A stretch of 13,147 bases of DNA from Cyanothece sp. UBA12306. GTDB lineage: Bacteria; Cyanobacteriota; Cyanobacteriia; Cyanobacteriales; Microcystaceae. The notes under the pieces were generated by a model that was not told the origin of the DNA, did not search any database, and was given only the letters and a program-made list of their open reading frames with translations. How positions within the stretch are numbered: position 1 is the stretch's first letter; each line of letters opens with the position of its first letter. Below, in pieces: positions 5,860 through 12,776 of this stretch. The stretch lies in contig DLXW01000283.1 in the NCBI GenBank assembly GCA_003448685.1, forward strand, positions 1 to 13,147, written 5' to 3'. A program made the translations under genes and the position numbers.

Positions 5860-7419
5860 ATGACAATAGATTATTTAATTGTAGGTAGTGGGTTGTCTGC
5901 ATTGGTGTTTGGTGCCTTGATGGCTAACGCAGGAAAAAAAGTTACAATATTAGAAGCCCATGAACATCCAGGAGGTTTTGGTCATAGCTTTAAGATTGGT
6001 AATAAATATACCTTTAATGCGCAACTTCATTATGTTTGGGACTGTGGAGAAGGGGAAACAGTTAATTGTGTTCTAAAAAGACTTAATTTAGCGGAAAAAG
6101 TCACCTTTGAACGATATAATCCTGATGGATTTGATCACATGAGAATGCCAAGTTATTCCCTAGATATTCCTTCAGATTCTCAGGTTTTAATTAATAAATT
6201 ATCTCAACTATTTCCTGAAAAACAACATCAAATTCGTCAATTTATTTTAGAAGTTAACACCGTTAGTCAAGGATTAAAATATCTTTCACCTCCTCTAATT
6301 CCTTTTGAACTATTAAAACACTTCCGAGGAGTTACAACAACTCTTAAATACCTCAATCAAACCCTACAAGATGTTTTTGATCAATTTAACTTACCTAAAG
6401 CAGCACAAACTTTATTGGCGTTGCAGTGGCCAGATTTTTTATTACCTCCAGAACAATTATCATTTTATGCGTGGGTTATTTTATTTACTGGATATCAAAG
6501 AGGTGCTTATTATCCAACAAAACATTTTGAATTTGTGATTAATTCCTTGGTACAAGTAATCGAAGAAAAACAGGGTAAAGTCTTATTAAACCAAGAAGTA
6601 ACTGAGTTTATTGTTAAGGGTAAAACTGTTACCGGAGTCAAAGCAATTGATCATCTTACCCAGCAGATTAATCAGTTTAGTGGAGAGACAGTGATCTGTA
6701 ATATTGACCCCCAAAAAGCAGCTAAAATAATTGGTATAGAGAAGTTTTCTGCAAAAGTACGTCGTCAACTAAATTATCAATATTCACCTTCTAATTATGT
6801 TGCTTATTGTGTGGTTAAAGATCTCGATCTTAGGGACTATGGTTTTGGCAAATGGAATACTTTTCATACCGAACATCCAGACTTAAATAAAGCTTTTTCT
6901 CAAATGTATGAAGAACATAATTTTTCCCAATTAAGTTTTGCTATTACTACCCCAACTTTAATCACAGATGCCATTCGAGATTGTCCAGAAGACTGTCAGA
7001 TTATTCAGTTTTTAACCGTTGCTAATTACGATTATTTTAGAAAATTAAAAGACAATAATAAAAAAGCATATAAGCAAAAAAAAGAAGAAATTTTAAATAT
7101 TATAATTGACATAGTAGAAAAACATTATATCCCTAATTTCAGAGAACATATTGTTTTAAAAATAACAGGAAGTCCCACCACCAATGAACGATTTTGTTGG
7201 TGTCCCCAAGGTAATTCTTATGGTTCTAATATGACTCCAAAGCAAATGACTTTGGGTCGTCTAACCCATGAAAGTTCCTTAAACAACTTCTATTTTTGTA
7301 ATGCTTCTTCAGGCTATCCAGGGTTTGCTGCAACCTTTTGGACGGGGGCTATTTTGTATCAACATTTATCAAAAGATTTAATTCTATCGAAAAGTTTAAA
7401 TAGTAATAATTTAATTTAA
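5860..7419 (+). CDS. FAD-dependent oxidoreductase, carotenoid isomerase/retinol saturase-like
   Basis: This 519-residue flavoprotein belongs to the phytoene desaturase/CrtISO/retinol saturase superfamily. The FAD dinucleotide fold is at the extreme N-terminus: VGSGLSA at 8-14, Glu32 at the end of strand two for the ribose, then HPGGFGHSF at 36-44. The C-terminal family block is clear: NERFCWCPQGNSYGSNMTPKQM, then NNFYFCNASSGYPGFAATFWTGA near residues 475-497, where GY-PGF-A-T replaces the usual GQ-PGF-G motif that contacts FAD. Relatives act on long polyene or isoprenoid chains (isomerisation, desaturation or saturation), so a lipophilic polyene substrate is a fair inference. The actual substrate is unknown. 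The start is fixed by the glycine motif at its usual distance; there is no good ribosome binding site. The gene is very AT-rich with many A tracts and has no HIP1 site. The next flavoenzyme starts 27 bases after its stop. Confidence 0.82.
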   Translation: MTIDYLIVGSGLSALVFGALMANAGKKVTILEAHEHPGGFGHSFKIGNKYTFNAQLHYVWDCGEGETVNCVLKRLNLAEKVTFERYNPDGFDHMRMPSYSLDIPSDSQVLINKLSQLFPEKQHQIRQFILEVNTVSQGLKYLSPPLIPFELLKHFRGVTTTLKYLNQTLQDVFDQFNLPKAAQTLLALQWPDFLLPPEQLSFYAWVILFTGYQRGAYYPTKHFEFVINSLVQVIEEKQGKVLLNQEVTEFIVKGKTVTGVKAIDHLTQQINQFSGETVICNIDPQKAAKIIGIEKFSAKVRRQLNYQYSPSNYVAYCVVKDLDLRDYGFGKWNTFHTEHPDLNKAFSQMYEEHNFSQLSFAITTPTLITDAIRDCPEDCQIIQFLTVANYDYFRKLKDNNKKAYKQKKEEILNIIIDIVEKHYIPNFREHIVLKITGSPTTNERFCWCPQGNSYGSNMTPKQMTLGRLTHESSLNNFYFCNASSGYPGFAATFWTGAILYQHLSKDLILSKSLNSNNLI

Positions 7420-7446
7420 TTATTGATTTTATCTAGAGGTAAAAAA

Positions 7447-8664
7447 ATGAAAATTTGTATCATTGGTGGTGGTGCTAGTGGGGTAGTCACAGCTTATTTG
7501 CTTGAAAAAAAAGGACATTACTTGACCATTTTTGAAAAACAGAATATCCTAGGTGGTCATATTCGTACTTTAAATAAAAATGTTATTCCCAATCATTCTA
7601 ATTCTGATTTAATTTTAGAGTGTGGAGTTTTAGAATTTCCAGTTGTTTTCCATAACTTTATCAATTTAATGGAGGATTTAAACGTAGAATTAGAACCCAT
7701 AAAAATAGGATCAGGTTTATTTCTAAAAGATGGTAGTCATTTCTTGTCTGGGGGGATGATCAAAAACAATTTTGAAGGTTGGAATAGGTTGATTGAATAT
7801 CTGCGTTTAGATACATTATATGCTCGTTCTGCTGGACTATGGGCGAAAATCAAATTTGGCAACCAAAAAGAATTTCAGAATTACCCTATTTCCTACTATT
7901 TAAAACGTCAATGTATTCGCAATTGTTGGCTAAAATTATTATTAATGTATAGCTATTCTATGTCATTTAATTTAATTGATCACTTCCCCGCAGAATTAGG
8001 TATTCCCATTCTTAGAGATTATGTGTTTGTAGACTGGGTAAGAATTAAAGGTGGGGTATATTCTTATATTGAAAAAATCTTAGAATGCTTTCAAGGAAAA
8101 ATTTTTCTTCAAGCAGAAGTTATAAAAATTGATCGACAAAATAATTCCGTGACTATTGAACTAGCTGACGGAACAAAACAAGAATTTGATAAAATTGTTT
8201 TGGCGACACCTCCTGATCAAGTTTTATTTTTATTGTCAGATCCCACCGATGATGAAATTAAACGCTTTTCTCCTTGGCAAAAGAATATCGCCATTAATAT
8301 GATTCATGATGATACTTCAATTTATCAAAGATACGGAATTGACCAATTTTCAGAATTTGACTTTTTCCAAACTGACACAGGATGGGGTTACAATGCTTAT
8401 TTGAATCAACTTTGTGGTGTTTCTAGTTCCCATCCCTATAGTCTTGCTTTTAACTTAGATAGTTTAATTAATAAAGATAAGATACTTCATGTACAGGAAC
8501 ATCATACACCTTTATATACGGTAAACTCCCTTGAATATGTTGAAGAAATTATTCAGACGAATGGAGAAAATAATACCTATTATGCAGGTGCTTATTTGGC
8601 CGATGGTTTACATGAAGGTGCTATTACTTCTGCACTACGAGTTGCTCAATTAATTGATAGATAA
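7447..8664 (+). CDS. NAD(P)/FAD-dependent amine-oxidase-fold protein (COG2907-like)
   Basis: This 405-residue flavoprotein has a perfectly placed N-terminal FAD motif (IIGGGASGVVTAYLL, residues 5-19), Glu30 after strand two, and ILGGHIRTL at 34-42. The C-terminal FAD-contacting block is YYAGAYLADGLHEGAITSALRVAQLI, just before the end. The GGH-x-R/N-T and GAY-x-x-x-G-x-HEG wording is reminiscent of COG2907 predicted NAD/FAD-binding proteins within the amine oxidase/protoporphyrinogen oxidase superfamily. Some of those lie beside fatty-acid-modifying enzymes, but no such gene is here. The ATG at 7447 is preferred to an in-frame TTG at 7423 because AGAGGT (7434-7439) lies 7 bases before it and the FAD motif then begins at residue 7, as usual. 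It is almost certainly co-transcribed with the upstream flavoenzyme (27-base gap). AT-rich, no HIP1 site. The substrate is unknown. Confidence 0.8.
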   Translation: MKICIIGGGASGVVTAYLLEKKGHYLTIFEKQNILGGHIRTLNKNVIPNHSNSDLILECGVLEFPVVFHNFINLMEDLNVELEPIKIGSGLFLKDGSHFLSGGMIKNNFEGWNRLIEYLRLDTLYARSAGLWAKIKFGNQKEFQNYPISYYLKRQCIRNCWLKLLLMYSYSMSFNLIDHFPAELGIPILRDYVFVDWVRIKGGVYSYIEKILECFQGKIFLQAEVIKIDRQNNSVTIELADGTKQEFDKIVLATPPDQVLFLLSDPTDDEIKRFSPWQKNIAINMIHDDTSIYQRYGIDQFSEFDFFQTDTGWGYNAYLNQLCGVSSSHPYSLAFNLDSLINKDKILHVQEHHTPLYTVNSLEYVEEIIQTNGENNTYYAGAYLADGLHEGAITSALRVAQLIDR

Positions 8665-8706
8665 TTCCGTTTTTTAATTAATTCTAGTTAACCTTGAATC
8701 AAATTT

Positions 8707-8769
8707 ATGAGTTTTCTCTTTCTATCAAAAATTTTACCACTTTTTATTTATCCTTATGCTTATTTATAG
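8707..8769 (+). pseudogene. Possible relic of a YdcF/DUF218-type gene (N-terminal stub)
   Basis: An ATG at 8707 opens 20 codons ended by TAG. The first 15 or so, MSFLFLSKILPLFIYP, closely resemble the membrane-anchoring N-terminus of cyanobacterial YdcF/ElyC-like (DUF218) proteins, which begin with F-L-S-K-L-L-P-L-x-x-Y-P-L-G. Similarity stops at YP and no DUF218 catalytic part follows; the spacer continues into the next gene's promoter. There is no ribosome binding site. The AT-rich composition could produce such a peptide by chance, so this is a tentative relic call. Confidence 0.3.
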
Positions 8770-8842
8770 ATTAAAAGGATGGCTCTAAATCAAGTCAGAA
8801 GTGTTTTTTTGATGGATATTTAAGATCAAGTGGGTAAAAGAA

Positions 8843-8851
8843 TGCTATAAT
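8843..8851 (+). promoter_or_regulatory. Extended -10 promoter for the FAD-linked oxidase
   Basis: TGCTATAAT is an exact extended -10 element (TG-N-TATAAT) 59 bases before the ATG at 8911. It implies a leader of about 50 bases. There is no good -35 match 17 bases upstream, which is usual for extended -10 promoters. It suggests the oxidase is transcribed separately from the flavoenzyme pair. Confidence 0.45.
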
Positions 8852-8910
8852 TATTATTTAAAGTAATTTTAATCTAATTGTAAAAAATCTCCAAAAAATT
8901 CATTATTAAA

Positions 8911-10254
8911 ATGACTTCCATAACAACTTCTTGGGATATCATCAAATCCGAATTGTCTAATCTAGAACTAATTACTGATCCGATTCAACTGACGAAACTT
9001 TCTCTAGATTATTATCACTTTAGCCCGATTTTAACCGATAAATTACAGGATAAACGGGGTGAGCTAGTTGTTCGTCCCAGTAATGAAGCAGAAGTTATAC
9101 AAGTTGCCCAAACCTGTGTTAAGTATAAAATCCCCCTCACCGTTAGAGGAGCAGGGACAGGGAATTATGGCCAATGTATCCCCCTCAAAGGCGGTATTAT
9201 CCTTGATATGAGTAAAATGAATCAGATTTACTCCATCGAACCTGGTACTGCTTGTGTGGAACCTGGAGTTAAAATGGCTGCATTTGATAAAAAAGCAAGA
9301 GAGATTGGTTGGGAACTAAGGATGGCTCCTTCTACCTACCGCACAGCAACCATTGGCGGATTTATTGGTGGAGGAAGTGGGGGGATGGGATCAGTTACCT
9401 ATGGACAGTTGCGCGATCGCGGTAATCTTCAGTCAGTGCGGGTTGTCTCTGTCGAAGATGAACCCCGTGTCATAGAATTGCGCGGCGATGAAGTACAACA
9501 AGTTAACCACGCTTACGGGACTAATGGCATTATTACCCAATTAGAAATTCCCCTAGCTCCTGCTTATCCCTGGGCAGAAATTATCGTTACTTTTGATGAT
9601 TTTATGACAGCAGCAAAATTTGGACAAGCTCTCAGTGACAGTGATGGTATTGTTAAAAAGCTAGTGAGTATTCATGCTGCTCCTATTTGTCGTTATTTTC
9701 ATGCTTTAAAGGAGCATCTTCGGGAGGGGAAACATGGTGCTTTATTGATGGTTTCTGAATACGATTTAAAAGCTTTTGATGATTTAGTTAATCAATATCA
9801 AGGAGAGGTAACTTATTTAAAAACACCACAAGAAGCTAGTCACGGAAGCAGCTTATTAGAGTTTACTTGGAATCATACAACCCTTCATGCTCGTAGTATT
9901 GATCATACCTTAACCTATCTGCAAACTTTTTATTTTACTTTAGAGAATGTTGAGCATTTTTATCATCATTTTGGTGATGAAGTTATGATCCATTTAGAAT
10001 TTTTTCAAGTAAATGGTAAAGCTATTCCAGGAGGATTGCAATTAGTTCGTTTTACCACAGAAGCAAGGCTTAATGAAATTATTGAATATCATGAAAAAAA
10101 AGGTGCAGGTATTGCTAACCCCCATACTTTCATTCTTGAGGATGGTGGAAGGAAAGTGATTGAACCTGAACAATTAGCCTTTAAAAAATTAGTTGATCCC
10201 TATGGGTTAATGAACCCTGGTAAAATGCGTTCCTGGGAACAAGTGGTTGGTTAA
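8911..10254 (+). CDS. FAD-binding oxidoreductase, GlcD/VAO-type (PCMH domain)
   Basis: This 447-residue flavoprotein is of the vanillyl-alcohol-oxidase/p-cresol-methylhydroxylase FAD fold. The FAD domain runs from about residue 50 to 215: VVRPSNEAEV at 53-62, the pyrophosphate loop TVRGAGTGNYGQ at 77-88, GGIILDMSKMNQI at 94-106, VEPGVKM at 116-122, and the glycine-rich TIGGFIGGGSGGMGSVTYGQLRD at 147-169. The C-terminus ends with the family's usual DPYGLMNPGKM (near 433-442). The middle is a substrate cap. Relatives oxidise 2-hydroxy acids such as glycolate or D-lactate, or form alkyl-dihydroxyacetone phosphate; which applies is not visible. No signal peptide or membrane segment is seen, so it is probably cytosolic. 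The start lacks a ribosome binding site. It converges on the rhomboid gene with only 8 bases between stops. One HIP1 site lies inside, unlike the preceding flavoenzymes. Confidence 0.87.
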   Translation: MTSITTSWDIIKSELSNLELITDPIQLTKLSLDYYHFSPILTDKLQDKRGELVVRPSNEAEVIQVAQTCVKYKIPLTVRGAGTGNYGQCIPLKGGIILDMSKMNQIYSIEPGTACVEPGVKMAAFDKKAREIGWELRMAPSTYRTATIGGFIGGGSGGMGSVTYGQLRDRGNLQSVRVVSVEDEPRVIELRGDEVQQVNHAYGTNGIITQLEIPLAPAYPWAEIIVTFDDFMTAAKFGQALSDSDGIVKKLVSIHAAPICRYFHALKEHLREGKHGALLMVSEYDLKAFDDLVNQYQGEVTYLKTPQEASHGSSLLEFTWNHTTLHARSIDHTLTYLQTFYFTLENVEHFYHHFGDEVMIHLEFFQVNGKAIPGGLQLVRFTTEARLNEIIEYHEKKGAGIANPHTFILEDGGRKVIEPEQLAFKKLVDPYGLMNPGKMRSWEQVVG

Positions 10255-10262
10255 AATTAATC

Positions 10263-10967
10263 TTATCGTCGTGATTTATCCGAAAATAATCCTAATAAAG
10301 GACTAAGAATAAAACCAAATATAAAACCTCCGGCGTGGGACCAATAAGCAATACCACCACTTTCCATACCAATATTAGAAGGAACATTTAAACTAAGCAA
10401 ACTATACAAAGCCTGTTGTAAAAACCAAAATCCTAGGAAGAATACAGCCGGAATTCTTATGGTAGTTATAAAAAATCCAATGGGCATTAACGTCACAATT
10501 CTAGCTTGGGGAAAGCGAATAATATAGGCTCCCATCACTCCGGCGATCGCTCCACTTGCTCCCAAAGAAGGAATAGAAGAATAAGGGGAAAAAAACCATT
10601 GACTCAAACCGGCTAAAGCACCACAAGTTAAATAGAAAAATAAATATTTATAATGTCCTAATTCTTCTTCAATATTGTTACCAAAAATCCAGAGAAATAA
10701 CATATTACCTGCAATATGAAGGAAGCCACCATGGAGAAATTGGGAAGTAATTAAAGTCATCCATTCAGGGATTGGTTGATTAATGTTATATCCATTAAAA
10801 CTAGCAGTTAACTCCTTGGGAACAATGGCATAATGCTGAAAAAATAAGTTAAGTTGTTGAGGATCAAGAGTCATTTCGTGGAAGAAGACCCAGACATTAA
10901 TTATAATCAATACATAGGTGATAAAAGGAGTAATTTGTGTAGGATTATCATCGTATAAAGGAACCAT
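10263..10967 (-). CDS. Rhomboid family intramembrane serine protease
   Basis: Rhomboids cleave membrane-protein segments inside the lipid bilayer with a Ser-His dyad. This 234-residue protein has at least six hydrophobic segments and all the family landmarks. H-I-A-G-N at 84-88 is the HxxxN oxyanion element in the second transmembrane helix. The catalytic Ser138 is in SLGASGAIAGVMGAY, and the catalytic His211 is in AYWSHAGGFIFGF. The N-terminus MVPLYDDNPT is typical of bacterial rhomboids, which often begin P-L-x-D. The WMTLITSQFLHGGFLH stretch (69-84) is also standard. The C-terminal tail is short and basic. Substrates are not inferable. The ATG has no ribosome binding site and is directly preceded by six tandem heptamers. 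The nucleotidyltransferase-HEPN gene lies 72 bases upstream on the same strand, so read-through from it is possible. Confidence 0.94.
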   Translation of the reverse strand: MVPLYDDNPTQITPFITYVLIIINVWVFFHEMTLDPQQLNLFFQHYAIVPKELTASFNGYNINQPIPEWMTLITSQFLHGGFLHIAGNMLFLWIFGNNIEEELGHYKYLFFYLTCGALAGLSQWFFSPYSSIPSLGASGAIAGVMGAYIIRFPQARIVTLMPIGFFITTIRIPAVFFLGFWFLQQALYSLLSLNVPSNIGMESGGIAYWSHAGGFIFGFILSPLLGLFSDKSRR

Positions 10968-10973
10968 AATTAG

Positions 10974-11015
10974 TTAATAGTTAATAGTTAATAGTTAATA
11001 GTTGATAGTTGATAG
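10974..11015. repeat. Six tandem heptamers (4x TTAATAG, 2x TTGATAG)
   Basis: Counting on the + strand, four perfect TTAATAG units are followed by two TTGATAG units and then a degenerate TTATAAT. The array fills most of the 72-base spacer just upstream of the rhomboid start codon and so would be in its leader or promoter. The same TTAATAG unit occurs twice at 4993-5006. Confidence 0.9.
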
Positions 11016-11039
11016 TTATAATTACGGAGCATAAATTTT

Positions 11040-11831
11040 TTATTGACTGGCTTTTTTAGCTAACCATTGATTAAATTGCCCAATTGACTCTCGAACTTTA
11101 TCAGACACATAATTGACTTTTTGTGCCAATTTTAATACTTGATCGCCCTTTAATTTAATTTGATAATTATGTCGAGTTAAATGCCTAAATTTGCGATACT
11201 CGTCCAATTCTAATAATAGAGAACCTTGCCACAATGGAGGACGATTATTCCCTCCAGGATCAGCCATTTGACATAAGAGTTGTTGATGCCAATTTTCTCC
11301 TTGGGGTAAACCCCCATCTAAAGCAACTGCTACCCGTTCACTCAAACGTTCACAACCTGTATAAAAATCGGTGATATATCCGGCTAAAGCTGGTTTTAAA
11401 GCAATCTCAGGGATATTTTTAGCTTGATCTAATAAAGAATTGAGGGTTTTAACATTCTCTTCTAAAGCTAACATTTCCTCATTTAGGCGAGTTTGAAGTG
11501 CTAAATATTGATTATCCGACATGGGGGTAGTTTCTAAAATTCTATCGCGGATGTAGTCAGGAACTTCTTCTAAAGAAACTAAATCAAATTTAAGCCAATG
11601 GGGTACAATTTTTTCGATGGTTCCATAAGCTTGCCACAATTGCTCCTCAGATAGTCCTTTAACGGCCAAATCTAGATCGGATTTTTCATGCCAGGGACTA
11701 TCCCCTCTGAGGGAACCAAATAGAATAACCTCTGTTGCGCCAAAATCATCTTTTAAGATATTAATACATTTTTGAGCAATTTTAAGGGCTTCAGTTTTTC
11801 TGTGTTGTAGGGTAATTTGGAGGAGAATCAT
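11040..11831 (-). CDS. Fused minimal nucleotidyltransferase-HEPN protein (single-chain MntA-HepT-like)
   Basis: Two domains are visible in 263 residues. Residues 1-100 are a minimal nucleotidyltransferase: FGSLRGDSPWHEKSDLDL at 38-55 gives GS (39-40), eleven residues, then D52-L-D54, and the third carboxylate is D83 in KFDLVSLEE. Residues 104-263 are helical and HEPN-like, with the motif R216-x4-H221-N-Y223, an exact RX4HXY as in HepT toxins. In known MntA/HepT toxin-antitoxin pairs these are separate proteins: HepT is an RNase, and MntA AMPylates the motif's Tyr to silence it. Here they share one chain, so the product could be a self-modifying RNase or a non-toxic derivative; that is inference. 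The in-frame Met104 marks the likely old boundary. There is no ribosome binding site before the ATG, and an in-frame TAA lies three codons upstream. The start is 25 bases past the psbV terminator. Confidence 0.8.
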   Translation of the reverse strand: MILLQITLQHRKTEALKIAQKCINILKDDFGATEVILFGSLRGDSPWHEKSDLDLAVKGLSEEQLWQAYGTIEKIVPHWLKFDLVSLEEVPDYIRDRILETTPMSDNQYLALQTRLNEEMLALEENVKTLNSLLDQAKNIPEIALKPALAGYITDFYTGCERLSERVAVALDGGLPQGENWHQQLLCQMADPGGNNRPPLWQGSLLLELDEYRKFRHLTRHNYQIKLKGDQVLKLAQKVNYVSDKVRESIGQFNQWLAKKASQ

Positions 11832-11856
11832 CTTGTTTTATCTTAAATTGAGCAGA

Positions 11857-11886
11857 CAAAAATCCCTCTAGGTAATTTAGAGGGAT
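11857..11886 (-). terminator. Rho-independent terminator of psbV
   Basis: On the minus strand ATCCCTCTA-AATTACC-TAGAGGGAT forms a perfect 9-bp stem with a 7-base loop, followed by TTTTTG. It lies about 40 bases past the psbV stop codon. On the other strand there is no T run of comparable quality, so it is directional. Confidence 0.88.
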
Positions 11887-11925
11887 CTTAACAAAATTGA
11901 GCTTAAATTAGTTCTTTGATCTACA

Positions 11926-12408
11926 TTAGAAATAGATAGAACCACCCCAATAGGGATCTAAGTTAGGTGCAACCAACATATAACCTGAAACATCATAGGC
12001 ATCATCTTCGGTCCAGTTTTTCAATTCTGGGAAGATATCAGGACGGATAATATTGACGTGCAATTCTGTGTAGTCGTCTTCTCCATCGTAGCTAGTAGGA
12101 TATTTGAGATAATCTACTAAGGCTAAGAGATTATCACGGGGAGGTTCTGCCTTAGCTAAGTCCTCGAGCCCTAAACTAACATTATTGTTAGTTTTAGTTT
12201 TTCCTTGGAGGTGGCATTGAGTACATTCTTGGACAAATAAACGATTGCCATTGACGTATTGTTCTTGAGTTATGATGGTGGTTTTGCCCGTTTCATCTAA
12301 AGCGATGGTTCGAGTTGTTTCATCAAGTTCTAAAGCATTAGCAGGGTTAATCTGAAATTGGAAAAAGAAAAATACTGTGGCGATCGCCAGTAAAATGAAT
12401 CGTTTCAC
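11926..12408 (-). CDS. psbV: Cytochrome c-550 of photosystem II
   Basis: PsbV is an extrinsic lumenal subunit of cyanobacterial photosystem II that stabilises the oxygen-evolving Mn4CaO5 cluster. The 160-residue precursor has a signal peptide (KR, a hydrophobic core with FFFF, then NPANA) probably cut after Ala25 to leave mature LELDETTRT, 135 residues. The haem site is C62-T-Q-C65-H66. The second axial ligand is His117 in ELHVNIIRPDIFP. In mature numbering these are His41 and His92, as known for cytochrome c-550. The C-terminus PYWGGSIYF is typical. The start codon is GTG at 12408, fixed by AAGGAGAA seven bases upstream and by the signal peptide. The gene has its own candidate promoter and a strong terminator, so it is monocistronic or nearly so. 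No psbV2 or petJ gene follows in this window. Confidence 0.97.
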   Translation of the reverse strand: MKRFILLAIATVFFFFQFQINPANALELDETTRTIALDETGKTTIITQEQYVNGNRLFVQECTQCHLQGKTKTNNNVSLGLEDLAKAEPPRDNLLALVDYLKYPTSYDGEDDYTELHVNIIRPDIFPELKNWTEDDAYDVSGYMLVAPNLDPYWGGSIYF

Positions 12409-12465
12409 TATTGTTCTCCTTAAAGTGATTGATTTTGTCTTGACAATTTGTTTTTTGGGGGGTTA

Positions 12466-12494
12466 AGGCTAGGGGACTAGCCAAAATATGTCAA
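12466..12494 (-). promoter_or_regulatory. psbV: Candidate sigma-70 promoter of psbV
   Basis: On the minus strand a consensus -35 TTGACA (12489-12494) is followed after 17 bases by TAGCCT (12466-12471) as a weak -10. The leader would be about 50 bases. The -10 overlaps a perfect stem, GGCTAG-GGGA-CTAGCC (12467-12482), that could be an operator. A second palindrome, TTGTC-TT-GACAA at 12435-12446, lies in the leader. Confidence 0.4.
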
Positions 12495-12600
12495 TCTAGG
12501 ATTGATTAGCCATCGAACCCCAGAAAATTGTGACGCTTATCATAACTATCATGCCATCTTTTAGGTTAATTTCAGAGATCATAATCAAAGGGATGAAGAA

Positions 12601-12628
12601 TTGAGAATTTAGAATTGAGAATTTAGAA
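12601..12628. repeat. Perfect 14-base tandem duplication
   Basis: TTGAGAATTTAGAA is repeated exactly twice, followed by TT. A related TTAGAATTTAGAA stretch lies just after the DUF3593 stop codon near 5669-5681, so this may be one of the AT-rich dispersed intergenic repeats of cyanobacteria. Confidence 0.8.
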
Positions 12629-12776
12629 TTAATCGGGAACATTTGGCTGTCGGGGAACGTTTAAACCAATATATAAATATTAAATTTACTTATCCAAAAT
12701 AGAGAAAGCCCCTAGATTTAATCGATAGGGTATATCCTTTAAGAGTTAAGTGTGTTCATGTGAGGAAGTGAAAAAG

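Larger units (their letters stand above)
12409..12776. other. Divergent psbV-glmM intergenic region
   Basis: These 368 bases separate the start codons of psbV (minus) and glmM (plus). They hold the psbV ribosome binding site and candidate promoter, two small palindromes, a 14-base tandem duplication and, at the right end, the glmM ribosome binding site. The only open frame noted, 17 codons from 12551, has no ribosome binding site or recognisable product. I see no RNA gene. Confidence 0.6.

Noticed and set aside
5808..5888. 26-codon open frame overlapping the first flavoenzyme start
   Set aside because: No ribosome binding site ahead of it, runs out of frame into a well-defined gene; purine-rich GGAGTTAGGAGGGAG there is not positioned before a start codon.
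6586..6768. 60-codon minus-strand open frame
   Set aside because: Antisense to the CrtISO-like gene; AT-rich chance frame.
7423..7446. TTG start adding eight residues to the second flavoenzyme
   Set aside because: The ATG at 7447 has AGAGGT at proper spacing and puts the FAD glycine motif at residue 7, as in relatives.
10974..11015. Tandem repeats as a CRISPR array
   Set aside because: Units are 7 bases, contiguous and without spacers; a short tandem repeat.
11862..11886. Terminator for a plus-strand transcript
   Set aside because: The T run lies only on the minus-strand side of the stem, and no plus-strand gene ends nearby.
12551..12604. 17-codon open frame in the psbV-glmM spacer
   Set aside because: No ribosome binding site, no recognisable sequence, and it runs into the tandem repeat.
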